DNA of 64,000 nucleotides from Anopheles merus (lineage: Eukaryota; Arthropoda; Insecta; Diptera; Culicidae). Made by a program: the position numbers and the translations under genes. Under the pieces are notes generated by a model. That model was not told the origin of the DNA, did no database searches, and was given only the letters and a program-made list of their open reading frames with translations. The stretch covers positions 17,182,927-17,246,926 of the forward strand of contig NC_054082.1 of the NCBI RefSeq assembly GCF_017562075.2, given 5' to 3'. Numbering within the stretch: position 1 is the stretch's first letter; each line of letters opens with the position of its first letter. Shown one piece after another: positions 46,893 to 61,700 of this stretch.

Positions 46893-47839
46893 TATCTGTA
46901 CTGACTGTATCTGTATCTTGTTTTGGTGTGCAAACGCGTCCGAACCCAAAATCTCCTAAATATCCCAGCAACAAATAAACGTGAAACAAATTGATTAGTG
47001 TCTCTTTGCAACAAAAATGTACCGTAATATTTGAGTTGCGGACAGTCCATTCGTTACGATTTACGCACAAAATGTTCCTGCTACACTTGCATAGACCAGG
47101 GCCTAATCGAATTCCTCGTCTCTGATGGAGGAAGCCACGTTTATGATAGTCTACTAGTCTACTAGTCTGCTAGTCTAGTAACGATGCATGAAAAGGTCAC
47201 ATGGCATCATTGACATCAATCGTTCATCAAACAGCTTAACAACTGGCCTACCCGTTACCGTATTGGTCATAACTATTATATGAGTTTTAAGCTTTGCATG
47301 TGTATGATCTATCTAATTAGAAAATTTGAACTAATTAGAGTATGAACGGAAAACAGATAACCAAAGCTGTTGACGGTGAAACTCGGGCCAGGCCACGCGA
47401 AGGAAAGGCCTTCAGTGTCCTAAGTTCAAACCGAAAACGGGTTTATAGAAAAAAAATGGGTTTCTGCCCGAAAGGAGTTATTATAACAAATTGTGGAATA
47501 AACTTGCTACTATTCTCGGGTCGTGGTAACCTATGCTGCAAAAGTGGCACAATTGAGATTTTATGACCTCCACGCTTTGGGTTGCCAACAGAAAGGATTC
47601 AAAGGATTCTGGTGCATATTCACATGTTTGTCCTGCATGCATTTTATCCTAATTTCTTTCCACACGCCGTACGTACCAACTTTAAGATGCTTTAACTTTA
47701 ACTGCTTACGCTTATCGATATATAATAATAGTTTAAAAATCAATAGCAATGGCAATAATTTGAAATTCTTCTCAAACTTAGCCATTGCAAATGAAACATT
47801 GCGTTACAATTTAAAAAGCGGCTCAAACCTACCCGTTAC

Positions 47840-47910
47840 CGCCGCAATAAAAGCCAGTACAGACTAAGCCAGGTCGAGCGCGGCAACGGTTATTGCGCCA
47901 AAATGAGAAG
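47840..47910 (+). mobile_element. 3' end remnant of the same SINE family
   Basis: Carries GGCAACGGTTATTGCGCCAA, which matches the 3' blocks of the copies at 45095 and 46180. The promoter half is missing or unrecognisable. Confidence 0.45.
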
Positions 47911-49073
47911 AGGAGTAAAAATAGATTTAAAACTTTGCTAATAAACCTCTGTTTTCCGATTTTAGGCCTATTTACAACGGACTAACAGTTAAGATGCAAA
48001 CAGAATGTTTTTATAGTACAGGCGCTCCCAGAAATACACAGTTAATGGTTAATAATCTCGTAATTTCCACGCAAAATATCACTACCTTTCGTATAATTTA
48101 GCAAGTAGTGGGTGGTTTTAGCCGCCTTATTAATTATTTGATATGATTCTGACTGAATAGAACAATTTTAAACCATTTGAAATGGTTTTTACCATTCGAT
48201 CAAAAGGGAAATTATTCAACAGTTTCGTGTTCAACATGTTTCTAAGAAAGATTATGAAAAGTGACTAATAGTTTTGTAAGCTTTTGCATTTATCTCTAAA
48301 GAATTCCTAAAATTACAATCCTCTAATTAAATCAATCTACCGCATGGAGAGATGCAACTGTGAACGGTAAAATTAAAAAAAAAAACGGTCCATGTGCCTT
48401 CACTGCTTATTTAAGCATTACGGTATGACAAATGGTTTTCCACGTGATCCGAACCACGGTGTCCGCACCAGTGTCCCTTGCTGGTGATCGTATCAAGCGA
48501 ATCCTAATAACTAACAACCCAAAAATTAAATTGAAAAAAAAAACACCTCAATCAAAGCATGCCAGAACAGTTTCGTGCTGCAAAGAATCCGGTTTCAGCG
48601 TCAGAAGAAAAACGGGTTTTCTCTAGGCGATAATAATGACCCACAGCAGCACGGATGGTGCAGCAAAACCGGCCGGCCCGGCACGTATGCACCCGTTACT
48701 AATGCCCGTCCCCCCGTCGGCCCGTACCTGTCCACGTGCGCACATCTGGTAAAATCTCTGGACCGCTGGACCGGCATGGGGTTGAGAGGACGGTTGGCCG
48801 TTGCAAACTAGGCGCATCCCTTTCGCAAACACAGCCACACACACACACACACACACAAATAGACGGGACGCAGAGGTCCAACGGGAAATCTCGGAACCGG
48901 TTTTCCCACAATCTCGCTCGAGAGCCCGAGCGGACCGTTATCCTTTGTCCTGCCCAATGGGTCCGTCCATCCAAAACCAGTTTTCGTCCCTTGTCCCTTT
49001 TTCCAGGCGGGCAAGAATGGGCAAGAGCTTGAATTTGAATGTGTTATTATGCATGCGTGTGTGTGTTTTTTTA

Positions 49074-49075
<2 letters not shown>

Positions 49076-49117
<42 letters not shown>

Positions 49118-49118
49118 G
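49076..49118 (+). repeat. (CT)n microsatellite
   Basis: A near-perfect CT run of about 20 units, GAGA on the minus strand. Confidence 0.95.
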
Positions 49119-51275
49119 TCTCCAATTGTTTCATTTGTTTGATGAAATGCAATCTTGCAAACCAGTTTTAACCCTTTCCCGCGGACAATTCCGGGGGGAA
49201 AAACTGCGACGAGATTCGTCCCGGGCCCGAGCTTGGGATGACGACCCGGGGACACACAGGCCCACAGGACCGGCAGGCCAGCCTGCCCAACGGTCTGTTC
49301 CCTCCGGGCACACGAAACCGGACGAGCAAAGGTCATTGTTTGTCTAATTTATGCAGCCGCCGCGTTAGGACCTCGCGTTAGGACACTGGTCCATCAGAGG
49401 AAGCCATTGGGACGCAGCTTCCACGGGAGAGTGGCAGCAATAGGCAACAAAAGAGGGTTCACGGGCCTATCCTAAGCCCGTGGGCCCGGGCAAAAGACAT
49501 TCACCCAAGAAACTCAACCCACCTTCCCCGGGCCCCAGGCGAACCGTAAAGGTTTTCAAATGGCCAAGCGAAAAGAAAACCCCTGGCCACCCCATCCGAG
49601 CTGGCCGAGTATAATGATGAGAAACGTGTCAAACAAATGAATCCTCTTTTTCGCAGGAACATCAAAACAAATGGCAAGAAATTAAAAAAAAAACAGAAAG
49701 CAACCCTTCCCTTGGAAGACGGTCGTTGTCTTCTACGGTCCAGCAGAAACAACACAAAAAAAAACTCCCCTTCGTCGGGAGAAAAGGGTTCCGTGCCGTG
49801 CGGCACAAGGAGGGAAAATTAAAAAGAAAAAGGGGTTCCAGGGAAAGGAAACGAAACAAAACCAAAACCCAAACCCCTGGCGGTGGCAGCAGCAATGGAA
49901 GAGGAAGGAAGAAAGAAGAAGAAAGAAAAAACAACCAGCACGAGGTTTAAGAAGGACCTGAATGCCATGCGCGTACCGTTTCTTCCGTTTCTTCCGGTTG
50001 GTCCGAGCAATAAGGGATTGAACGATTCCGGCAAACCAACCGCCACCCGAAATTGGGTGGAAAGGTGGCGGACGCAAAAAACACAAAGCAAAGAAAAGCG
50101 CGAGCGTGTAATAGCGAACGCAGCGCAAAAAAAAACAGTACACTCACGCACGCACACACTCACGCACAGCGCTTGGAAGGATACATAAAACGGCCATTCT
50201 TACTGTTTGCGTGCGCCTCCACCGTCTTGCGCGCGGGTGACCATTAGCAGCCCCGGGAGTTCGCTTGCCCGCGTTGGAAGGAGGCACTGCTTTCTTCGTT
50301 TTGGTTGCGGGCGTTTTTTTGCTTTGTTTCTATGGCTCGCTGTTTTAGTAGGCGGTGATGGAGGCGAACGACCAGAGCAATGCGCACTACGCAAATGAAA
50401 TGGTTTAAATGAAAAAGAAAGCTTTATTTTTCCTTTTTGACAATGCAAATCAATTTCGCGTTGGCTCAAATTATTGAAATTCTTTTTTTTATTTTATTTA
50501 GTTGCTTTGGTTGTTGGTAGGTCAGCAAATAGCAATAAAGAGAGCAAAAGAGAGCAGGAGAGAGAGAGAGAGAGAATGGTCAACTTTGGGTTTTCCCTGG
50601 GCACAAGCAGCTTCCAAAACTGTCTTTCGTCATTTTGCACCAAAAAAAAAAAAAAACCCTTGAGATGACTGTGTATTATGAGTGGGAAGGAAACTTGATG
50701 TGATAACGATGGGATCCATTCGCTGGGGCTAGTAATGGTGATGTTATGTACTTTAGATAAATAAATGAGTTACAGTTCGATTAAACACAATTAATTTTGC
50801 TCAGTGCATTTCGATCAATATAAATTTTATGCTAAACAAATTATACTAAAAATTATAAAGTAATATTATTGATCAAAATGATCGGTACTGTCATTTACTC
50901 CTCGGCTCGATACCGTGTAGTTGATCGTATTAATCAAACAACTTATTTTTCTCACACTTATACAGCGTGTTGTAGGTGTTTAGATTGCGCCGTCATCATC
51001 GAAAAGCTTAAAACAATTTGTAACGTTTGGCCGAGAAATTTAAATAAATAAGAGAAACTTATTTTCATACTTTTACACTTTGTTTTATGTTATTAAATAA
51101 TACTGAGTATAGTTTGTTTACAAAGAGATACTTTTTTTGTTGTTTTTATAACTAATTTTAACAATAATTTCTAAAGTGATAAAATTTTGTATTGGTTCTT
51201 TGATAGTTCAAAGTGTCTCGCGAGAATTTTAACACTGCTGCGTACATCAAAAGCGGCAAAAAGACGATAAGTATA

Positions 51276-51615
51276 CAGTCTGTTCCCGAGTTGCGCGGTT
51301 ACTGTGTTCCGAAGACATCAGCGTTACTTACTAAACCCGCGAATGATGAATGTTGCGATGTTTAGCCCAACTATATACTTACTAAATGAAATAAACAAAT
51401 AAATCAGTTAATTAATGAATAGATCTACTACCGCATATGAACAATTTAGATGAAATTGGTTGAATGTGAACGTTACGTTAATTATTTGAATAAAATCGTT
51501 ATTATTTGTTGTGCTAAGAATGGGTTTAATGTACTATCAATTATAATTTCCAAAAAAATAAGGAATAACTCTAAATCAGCCTAAGTGGAGAATCGCGCAT
51601 CTCGGCAGCAGACTG
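51276..51615. mobile_element. Second MITE with CAGTC ends and TA target duplication
   Basis: Terminal inverted repeats CAGTCTGTTCCCGAGTTGCG and the complement of CGCATCTCGGCAGCAGACTG, flanked by TA at 51274-51275 and 51616-51617. About 340 bases, AT-rich inside, no coding capacity. Its ends differ from the 46647 element after CAGTC, so it is a different family of the same Tc1/mariner style. Confidence 0.6.
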
Positions 51616-52289
51616 TAGTTTAATGGATTTGTGCTATATTTGTCCTTTTTTTGTGGCTGTTCCTTCAACCAGGATTCGCATTTTCTTATCATTTTGAATA
51701 TTTTAATGATAAACTGATATTTTGTTTTATTCCAGTTGTTGACCTACGCAGTCGTGCTTGTTTTCCCATTGTCTGCGAAATGAACATTGATTGAAATGGA
51801 CAATGGTGGACAATACCTTCGCTTAGGGACACCAAACTGTCAAGGTTTGCTAGGCTTGCTAGACTCACGAAAAGAAAAAAAAACGATAACGGAAAACAAA
51901 AATGAATTCATAGTTTTTAAATTGTATTTAATGACCAAGCAGCTCCGATCAGCAATCAAGCGCGGCCGTCAGTGTTAATAATTAATGCCGGTGCGCTTTA
52001 ATGGAGCGTACTTTTCAATTACACTTTCCTTGCAAATGAATTTTAACTACATTCCTTCCCAAGAAGAGGGCTAGCGACAGTAAGTGTGAGAAATGTTTGT
52101 TTTCACGCAATTGTTGAAAAATTGTTACTTTATTAACTTATTCATTCCATTGTACAGTAAATTAACCGCAATATAAGTATTTATTGAAATTAATGCATTA
52201 ATTTGTGTTCGAAAATAGATTATTGTTGTGTGAAATTTGTAGTATATTGTTTTCAGCAAACCAGTTTCATTTATATTACTCAACTCAAC

Positions 52290-52312
52290 CACACACACAC
52301 ACACACACACAG
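52290..52312 (+). repeat. (AC)n microsatellite
   Basis: About 11 AC units. Confidence 0.9.
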
Positions 52313-55300
52313 TCATCAAGTTCCTTTTAAAATATTAGATAAAACAATTTCGCGCTCTAAATATCCCAAAATGACGCCCGGCCGTTCGTACAGCAGTTTT
52401 TTTCCCCTCCCTTCCCTTTTCTACACGCACCACCGTACGACCGCTCCTCCTCATAAAGCATTCTTATTTCGCATCTCGATCAATCTCTCCCCACCACCCA
52501 CTCCACCACCACCCTATCGAAATGCTCAAGAAAAGTCCGTGCTTCCAAGATGAACGCGAAGCAGCGGAACAAAAAAAGGGTTGGAAAATTTTATTCAAAT
52601 TTACTTTTTTACTCCTCCTCCTCCTTCTTCTCCTCCTTTCTTCGTCTCTTGCTTTCCTTCCCTTTCCCCCATCCGTTCCTTTTTCGCTTTCGGTATTTGG
52701 AAACACGGGGAAGCCTGCAAACGATTGGACATTCGTTTGTTGTATGAGGGGTGTGTGGGGGTGTGGGAGTGAAGGAGATGCCGGTAGAAGAAAGGTTGAG
52801 AAGATGGGGGGGGGGTGAGGGAAATCAGAATCGTGACTTTCGAAACCGTCCTACCAATACCACCGAACCGCTCCCAGCGAACGGCGAAACAATGATAGCA
52901 TTTCGTCCAGAAAGCCCGCCAAATGATGTTTGGAGAAAATGATGGTTGTTAATCGGACATTGGGAGGCAAAAAACACCCCCCCCCTCCCTTTTCCTCTCC
53001 CCCTCCTCACACCATCACAGCTTCCCGCCTTAACAGCAGCAGCGGAACGAATCGGGTGGTGGTGGTGGCTGGTGACGAGGTGAAACCCCCGCTTTCTTCC
53101 TCCGGCCTTGGCCGAACCTGCGCTTCATCCCACTTCAAATAAAAGGGCACAAGAAAACAAGGTACTTTGTCCTGCGGGAGTAGTGGGGGAGGGGGGGGAT
53201 GATGAAGGAAAAAAAGGTAAATGGCAAGCCTGAAAGAAAAGAAAAATTGCTCGAATCAATCTTGCACTGTTCTGGTGATGATAATGGTGGTCGTGGTGGT
53301 GGTGAGTTGGAGAGGGTGAAATTTAAAGGAAAAACTCGGCACACTATGTACTACCGCTGCTTGGCGGCCATCGAAAGTACGCGGCGCAGCGTAGCGCCGG
53401 GCTCTATGTAATGGGGGAAAAAGGGCGCGCGCGAATGAAAGGAATGAATTAATGAGATAAAAAGAACGCGACCGCTGCTCCCTTCCCTTCCACCCCTTCC
53501 ACCCCTCTCCCCCGAAAGGGCGACCGGGATGCGGGACAGCCATTTGTGCACAACGGTGGACGGCAGGCGGAGGGTGGCAGACCGGCGGCGCCACGAGACA
53601 CTTAATTTCAGTGGAAAAAGAAAAAGGGGTTGGAAAAATTAAACACAAAAAAGTGAGCGAAGAAAAAGACCGAAAATTTGAATAATGAAAAACTTTTTCC
53701 GAACGCTGCTGCGTGCGTGTGTACGGGTGCTCTGCCATGGTGATGGTGGACGGCCACCATCGCCTACTACAGGGAAGATGTTTACTCGTTGTGGGAGAAG
53801 GGGGGGGGGTAGGGAGGGAGTTAAGGAAGGGAAGCGATGATGCGAACGATCTTGAAATTCAATATCGCACGAATGCCAAACAACTGGATGGCCTGTGTCC
53901 TTGCCTGTGTCCATCGCGGTGGCGGGGCCAGGGAGAAAGTTGAGAAAATTGTGGAATCATGTCGCTGTAGAAAGTTTTGCACTGTACGAGAGAGAGCAAG
54001 AGAGAGAGAGTGAGAGTGAGAGTGGTGGACAAATGCGTTTGGTTGCGTGTTACTCTTGCGTGTGTGCGCGCTTTGAACGTACTTACTGCTCGAGTGTGGT
54101 TGTGGTGGTAATTTATCGAGTTGTTTGATTGCGATGCGCCGTTAATTACGCAGCAGTGGTATAAATTGAATTATTCTGTTTTGAGAAAAAATAAAATGGT
54201 CTTCTATTTAGATTTATTGTGAAAGTTTGTCGTGTTTCACTGTTCTGTTCTATCTCCAGCCTAAAGCTTGTTTGAATGGAGAAACTGGTTGGGATCAAAG
54301 ATAGGAGATCATTGTGTGCGTAGGATAAACATAATTGCACTTGAAAAAGGGTGAGTTTTAGAATTGAAAATAAAAAAAAAATAATTATCAAACTACATTA
54401 AACACAGTTTCGCTTGTTAGTCGCAATGGTTTGATAATCACATTAACGCCTCTGGACGGAAGATTATCCTACAACGTATCTAAAATGGTTGATCCTGCAC
54501 TGCTACAAGTTTATTATAAACCAAATGAAAAATAATCATCCAAATACTAGATGATAAGGTTCTGCGCTTGATTCGATACTGTTGGGCTATTGTCTGCACC
54601 ATTGACACCATTTTTTTTTTTTACTTTTGTTTGTCCTATGACATGAAGGAAAACGATGAAATAGTGCCAACAATTTGAGATTGAATGAATAAATAAGATC
54701 TTCTAATACAATGACGTACAGTGGCATGTTTGCCTTCTTAATGTCTTCTCACTCTAATGTATCTCTTCTTCTTCTTCTTTTTTGGCTCATATATCTTTAA
54801 TATAGCAAAATTGGTTAAAACAGGTGTTTCACCAGAAACGACAGATAGCATTGAGATAAAAAAATAACAACACTCTATTTGATTATTAACACGTTTTTGT
54901 TGAAATAGTTTTAAAAAAAGCAAACTTTCCAAAATGCGTTTCCATCATGAACATTATTAGGATCGTGGAATCGCGATGCTGACCTAGAAAGATTTGATAA
55001 ATTGAGATATTAAGCAATAGACTCTATACTTTTCCCTTTTCGCGGTATGTTTGAATGTGTGAGGCAGGTGGTAATTTTAACGCTCCAAATGGTCAATGAA
55101 ATACGATGTCATTTTGCAGCTGTTTTGGGACTGGTTTTCCACTCATAATAGTTTCAGTTTGTTAGGGGGAAAATGAAGAAATATTTTCATGTAAGATAAA
55201 ATAAACTATTTTTATATTAATTGCTCTAAGTTAGTACTTATGACCATTTCCATGATGGTTTCCTCATAATTTATTGAATTCGGTAGATAATAAAAAAATA

Positions 55301-58300
55301 AATAAATTCGGTACATTAAGCTTAAACCACTGGTTGGCAACGATGACTAACGACCTGCATGTGTCCTTTTAGCTCTGGTTTGCCGAGATTTGCAAAAAAT
55401 GGTCTATTCACAAGTACATTAAACGATCCTTTTACGAGTTACAGGCAATTCGGAAAATAAGCCATTAATGGGCAATATTTTTAGAATAAAACAAGTTGTT
55501 CGCAATGGGGCTACGACAGAAGCAGCTCGAAAGCGCGGACGACTGAGCTTGAACTAATGTCTTTTGTTTATTGTGAATAGAAATCGTTTTCATTTTGATG
55601 TAGAATTATTTAATCTGCGATAAAACTTTACAATCAACTCAAACATGTACGTTGCATCCTACGCGTAGAGCTAGATTTAAAACATCAATACGGATTGGAG
55701 GTCGTGCACATTATCCTTTATCCATCGAACCACCCATAATTCTCTCAAATAGATACAAAAAATAAAATATTTTTGTCATAAAATGTGATTTACTGATTTA
55801 AGGATAAGCATTAGATATATTTTCAATTGACAAAAGAGTTACCCAACCCATCCAAGTCACTAATCAACCATTTCCAAAGTAATCGGGATGATTTTTGTGA
55901 TAAAACGAAATTAAAAACATGCTGTATGTTTATTTGAGCATTAGATTGCCATTTCAATTGTGGTAACAGCCAATGCTTCTGCCTTCTAAAAGCCACGTTG
56001 CATATGTCCCTTTACAACACTGTCCCGGTACGCAACTGAAACGCAACCGAAGGAAACGAAGTTAATGCCCATATCATCAAAGCCTGCAAACTGCACACAA
56101 TCTATTCACCTTTCTGCATTAGCATACCGAAGCACCCGTCGCCATCGTACCTCGCTTTTGTGAGGCTTTTGCAATTTAAACAACTTTCCAAACCCGCCGA
56201 AAGTATGCGAACAGCAGCAGCAGCATCCTCGCGAACGACCAACGACATCCGGCAAATGGCGCTTGTTTAAAACAACGTCGGCGGGCGGTTTTGTTTTGAC
56301 TTTTCGCAGCAAAACCCCTGCCCTGACAGGTTTTTTGCTTGCAGCTCTATTCTTTTCTCTCGAGCCTGCACAGCACTGCACTCGCTGGCGGTGCAACGGT
56401 GCATCGGGATTGCTTCACGGAAATGATGCACCATGCACACCAGTGAGAGAGCTCATCATCCCACCCGCCCGGGTCCGCCATTGCGCTCGGTTTGCGTGTA
56501 CGCATACGGCCGCCATTTCGAGCTCATTTGCGACCGCCGAACGAACGAACGATGCAACAACACCAACACCCTCCCTCTCTGCAAAGCGCTCTGCACTCCC
56601 TCGGTGGTGGGTTGGCGGGCGTGCAAAAGCAGAAAGGGACACACACACACACACACCGCTCGAGGACAGCGTAAACGCAGCATCGTCACGACTGCAAGGG
56701 TGAGATGCATTTCCATTTGCGCGCTGCATCTACACCGCGTGCTGGCCCGACGCGCTAACCCCTTGCGTAGTACTTCCCCCTTGCGCGTTCCATGCGGCCT
56801 TATACACAGCACAAACACAGAGCGAGAGAGAGAGAGTGCGCGCATTGGAAAGGGGTGACCCTTCGGGATCCGCTGTGCTTAGACCGATTTACATAAGCGA
56901 AATTCAAAGTGTAAACCCTTATGCTGGACCTTCAACCGGCTCCGCCCGTTGCCCTCTGCAACACACCACTGTATCGTTTCATCGTGTGTGTGTGTGTATG
57001 TGGTTGTCGGTTGGTCGGTCGGTCCATTCCATGTGTGTCGTGGTCAGGCGGCATGTCGTACACGACAACAAGAAGCCTCTGAAGGTCAGCGTGCGGAATT
57101 AGTCCACTCGAACGGTGGCAAAAGGTAGGACGCGTTCTTTAGCTTCCTCAAGGTTCTACTGGGTACTCCAATGCATCCGTGTAAAGTGCAATGCGGAACG
57201 GTGTAACAGTGTAATAGCGAAAACTCCACAGACTCCTAGGATCCAGCTTCTTCAAATTTGTTTGTGAAAAAAAACCTCGATTTTTCATCTCGGAACGATC
57301 CGCAAATGATCGAAGACGATCACCGACGACAGCTAGAAATAGTAAATCTTACACTTTTACTGAATGTGTTTTTTTAAGTATTATGTTCCCTGCCTGAACT
57401 GCTTGTGTTTGTGTGTCTTTGCGTTGTTTAAATCTATATTACAACAATGTTACTTGGTTTTTGTAAATTATTGCTACAATTGTTTGTGTGAGCGTGTGTT
57501 TATTGTTTAATGACTTTACAGTCTTCCCTTACCTCTATGCGTGGTGCCTATGTATCCCGCGTGCGTGATTAGTGACTTGTGCGATTGTTGAAGCCAGAAC
57601 GTAACGTTAAAGGCAGGAAAAATTTAAACAACGCACCACCAAAAGGTGGTTTGTTTGAATGCGTGCTGCAAATGTCGAAGTGTTTGCAAACGGAGGAGCG
57701 TGTTTAATGTTGTGCACCGCGCGCCCGAACAGTTTTTGTTTTTTCATATCTCTGCGGTGGTGTTGTTTAAAAGAAGCTACATTAGGCAAGCATTTAAGTG
57801 GAAAGGAGTTTTGATGTTAGTGTATTGCATTTATTTAAACTGTACGTTTGTTGTGTAAAATATTCCTGTTGCGGCATTTCTACGCAAAAGATGAAAATAT
57901 TATCTTAAGTAATACACGTCCAACAGTAAGACTTTGATATGAAACATTGATTAGATATAGTACATCGTGAATATTTCAAAGAATTTTTTGTTGTTAATTA
58001 TTAACACATTTTTTACATATAAATGCTGAAATATTACGAATAATGCATGAAAAATAGGTAATTTAATTCCTCAATGAATAAACTCAAATGAAACTACTTC
58101 TATATGTTTTTATCCGTATCTAATTATTTTTATATCATCGTTTGTTTGCAACATTTGTTGTTTTGTTGCAAGTTCGTTATGGAAATAACAAAAATTATTT
58201 ATAAATATATGTTAGTTTGATGCAAGATAATGTCTATCAACAAGAATACTAAATTACCTTTCATTTGGTGCATTATACATAACAAATCAGGATATTTTTA

Positions 58301-58628
58301 AAGAAATATATATTACCAAAATATCATACCCCCTTTACCCTCTGTTACCGTCAGAGGTACCGTTTTTTTTTCTTTAAATAGTCAATTGCTACATTTTATA
58401 GTTACACATTAATCGAAAAAGTGTATTTCCTACTTAACCTTAAGTATAAACATCTTTTCATCTTGTAAAGAAAAGGTTTCATATCACTTCTCACGTATAC
58501 AGCCTACATTTTTCCAAAGTTTAATGCAATAATGATTTCAAAAGAATCAATTAAAAATAAGGCTCTACTAGCGTACACAACGAAAACCTTCACCTGGTAC
58601 TCTGCATCTATTAATTATTAAAAATTAA

Positions 58629-58764
58629 TAGTTTTTCTATTCAGAAGGAATAGCTTCGGCCGTTTTGCTTGCCAAAAAATATTAATTTAAATTCTTTTGC
58701 AATTTAAATTAATATTTTTGGTAGGCAAAACGGCCGTAGCTATTCCTTCTGAATAGAAAAACTA
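58629..58764. mobile_element. Long-hairpin palindromic MITE with TA ends
   Basis: Two arms of about 60 bases are near-perfect reverse complements. The left begins GTTTTTCTATTCAGAAGGAA at 58631 and the right ends in its complement at 58762. They sit around a loop of about 9 bases and are flanked by TA on both sides. Only a few mismatches separate the arms, which suggests recent insertion or arm correction. Confidence 0.75.
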
Positions 58765-61700
58765 ACAACAATATATACATTTGAAGAAGACTATTTGGTG
58801 AAGAAAATTTACTGCTGCGACACGAAGAAATAGTGACTGCGATGCGTTACCAAAACGAGTTATTAACTATATTTATGTTATTAATCATTTAATTTATGTT
58901 AATTTTTATTCAATTGTATTTTACGTGAATATAATTATCTTTTGTAAATACTTTTTTTCAATCAGAAATATACGTTACATTATGATTTAAAGCTAAATCA
59001 ATTCGTTTTGTTTTATTTTTGCGTCACAACTTTCCTTATTTACTTTATATAATTTGCATTTTCTTCGTTTTATTGTTCAGTTTTTAGCCCTTCTCATTTG
59101 TTTACATAAAGCCTCACAAAGTAAAAGAAAAAAAAGGTTCCGCTCCTTCCACTGACGTAATATCTCAAACTTATCAGGAGGGCCGGGAGAAAAAGAACTC
59201 TCCCGACGACACAGAGACGATAATCGTCTGTAATCGAAATGTGCCCCTCCAACCAAGCAACCACACCACCGGTCGATGATCGATGTGCTGAAGAAACCCC
59301 TGCTGCGGAGGTGGTGGGTGGGTTTTTTTTAAACTGAACTGTGATAGCCTAAGGGCCAGCTACGATGGAAGCCGGTTTGAAAGTGTGCGTGTGCCTTTGT
59401 GTCTGTGTGTCTGGTGAGGCTATCCTGCTGAAGTGGCCATCATCAACCTTCGGAAAAGACTTTTCTTCCTTCCCAGTGCCACCCTAACCCATCGTTGCGC
59501 GCAAACCCTGCTCCGCTTATATACCGACCGGGGAAAAGAAAGTGAAAACTGTGCAACACAACCACACAGACACTACCGTAGCGTAGCCCCAACATAGCAC
59601 ATAGCCCGTAGCTGGACGGAAAAGAAGAAAAAAAAAAGAATACAAAGCAAAACAAAAAGAAAAGGAAACGGTTGCGCTAAAGAAACTGGAGCATATAGGT
59701 ACCATTTTCAATATACAGAGATAACGACGGCCTGGACATTTAAATTGATAACAACGCCTCCGGCTGGCTGGGCTGGGTGATTGTGGGAGGGCGGGGGTAC
59801 GATGGGCAAGAGCAAGGCTAACTTGATGAAAGAAACAACAACAACAACAACGGCGAAAACAAAAAACTCATTTCCATTTCAAGACGGAACCGCCGAAGAC
59901 GAGTCGAAGAAAGCAAACCCGAACCCAGTGAGTGGACCAGCGAATGTGGTGAGTTGATGGTTGGGATGTGAAAGGGTTGAAGAAGAAGAAAAAACAAGAG
60001 CAAGTGAAAAAGAAAACCACGACTCGTCATAGAAAAAAAGAGAGCGCGAGAGAGAGAGCATCCACAGCATCCATCTAGAGTAGGCCATCCAGTGAAGGAC
60101 GCAGATCGCACCAACGCACAACACACACACATACAAAAACAAAACAAAACCCAAGCAAAAAATGGCCAAGAAATGTTCGCGAACGAACCGAAACAAAAAC
60201 AAAAAAAAAAGGTACCGCCAAAGTCCAACAAACTGGCGGAGCAATAAGAGGAGCTCGAGGAAAAGCAAAATCATCCCTCCAATGGCGAAAGGGTTTCGCC
60301 GTTTGGCAAAGAAAAGAAGCCGCACTTTGCCGCGTTGTTGCTGCTGGGCCTCCAAGATGGAGCCGTTCTTTGTTTCTTTTGGGTTGATGATAGCCCTGCC
60401 ACAGCAATAACAAAAAAAAAGAAGCAAGAGGTAAGACGAAAGGAGAAGGAGTCAGCGAGGCGGGGTAAATTAATGGCGAAGGCGAAGGCCACCCCGTGCG
60501 AAACAGTGAAGCGCCCGGAAAAACAATCCCAAACTCGAATTCGTCTTAACTTCGGTGGCCATGAGGGGAGGTGGGAGGGAGTGAACATAAAGGGGGGGGA
60601 GAGTGGGGGAGAGAGAAGAACAAAAAGAAAGGGGGAAAAGGACAGCAGTAGGGGGTTCGTCGTTTGTTCTTTTTTTTTAAATAATAACGGAAAAAACAGG
60701 AACGGATTGATTGAGCAGGCTGAGGAAAAAGGGAACACAGCAGCAGGCTGTGTAGCGGGCGAGTGAAAAAGATGATGGCTGACAGAAGAAGGATGATGGG
60801 CGGTTGAGGAGGGAAGGGGAGCGGGTGGTTGATTAGTACCTTGGAAGATAAAAATAAGGGGAGCGAGTGGGCATCATTTTCATATTTTTCTGTTTTTTTC
60901 CTCAATCATCCTCCCTCTCCCCCCCCCCTTACTCCCCCTCTCCATCACCCTCCCACCCAGTGGAGATTTATTTCCAACCGCGAAAACGGGAGTTCCTCTC
61001 TGTTGCCGCGAGCCTGACGCATTCGGCAAAGAAAACTTCCATTTTCTTTTTTCCTCTAAGCCATCGTCCGAGATAATAACCTCACTCCTTCCTCGACACC
61101 TCTTCCCACCCACCGTCAGCATCCCAAGCGACCACTACCAACGCAACACGCACAGGACAGAAGGTCTCCTCCCTCTCTGGCCCGACGCCGTGCTGCGCTG
61201 CGAGCGAAGAAAACGGCACCCACCCTATGCCACCACCCCTTTCAATGTCGTTCGCTGTGCGTGTGTGTGTGTGTGTGTATGTGTTGAGTTTTCCTTTTTT
61301 TTATTGTTGTTTCGTTCCAAGTTTGTTAATAATTCTCTTCTCCGGTCGCCCTATCGGTTTTATTTCGCTTCTTCAATTTCAGCCCTCCGCGCCGCACGCC
61401 ACCTCAACCACCGAAAGCAGCGCGAGAGAGCGACAGAGATAGAACAAGGGGGTGAACAAAAAAAAAAAAGAATACGTAAAATCCTACGCACCTCGCAGCT
61501 CCCGTGTGGTTGGTCGATTCCGTGGGCCGGTGTCGGTGTTTGCGTGGCGTTTTTTTGTTTTTTTATTCCTTCTTCCTTCTGGTCCCTTCCCACCCGTTTC
61601 TGCCAAAAACCCACCCCAAATTCGCTCACTTCCCACCCCATTTCTCAGCAGCAAATGGCGGCCAGCATGGCGGTGGAGTGCGCATATATATGTATTTTTT

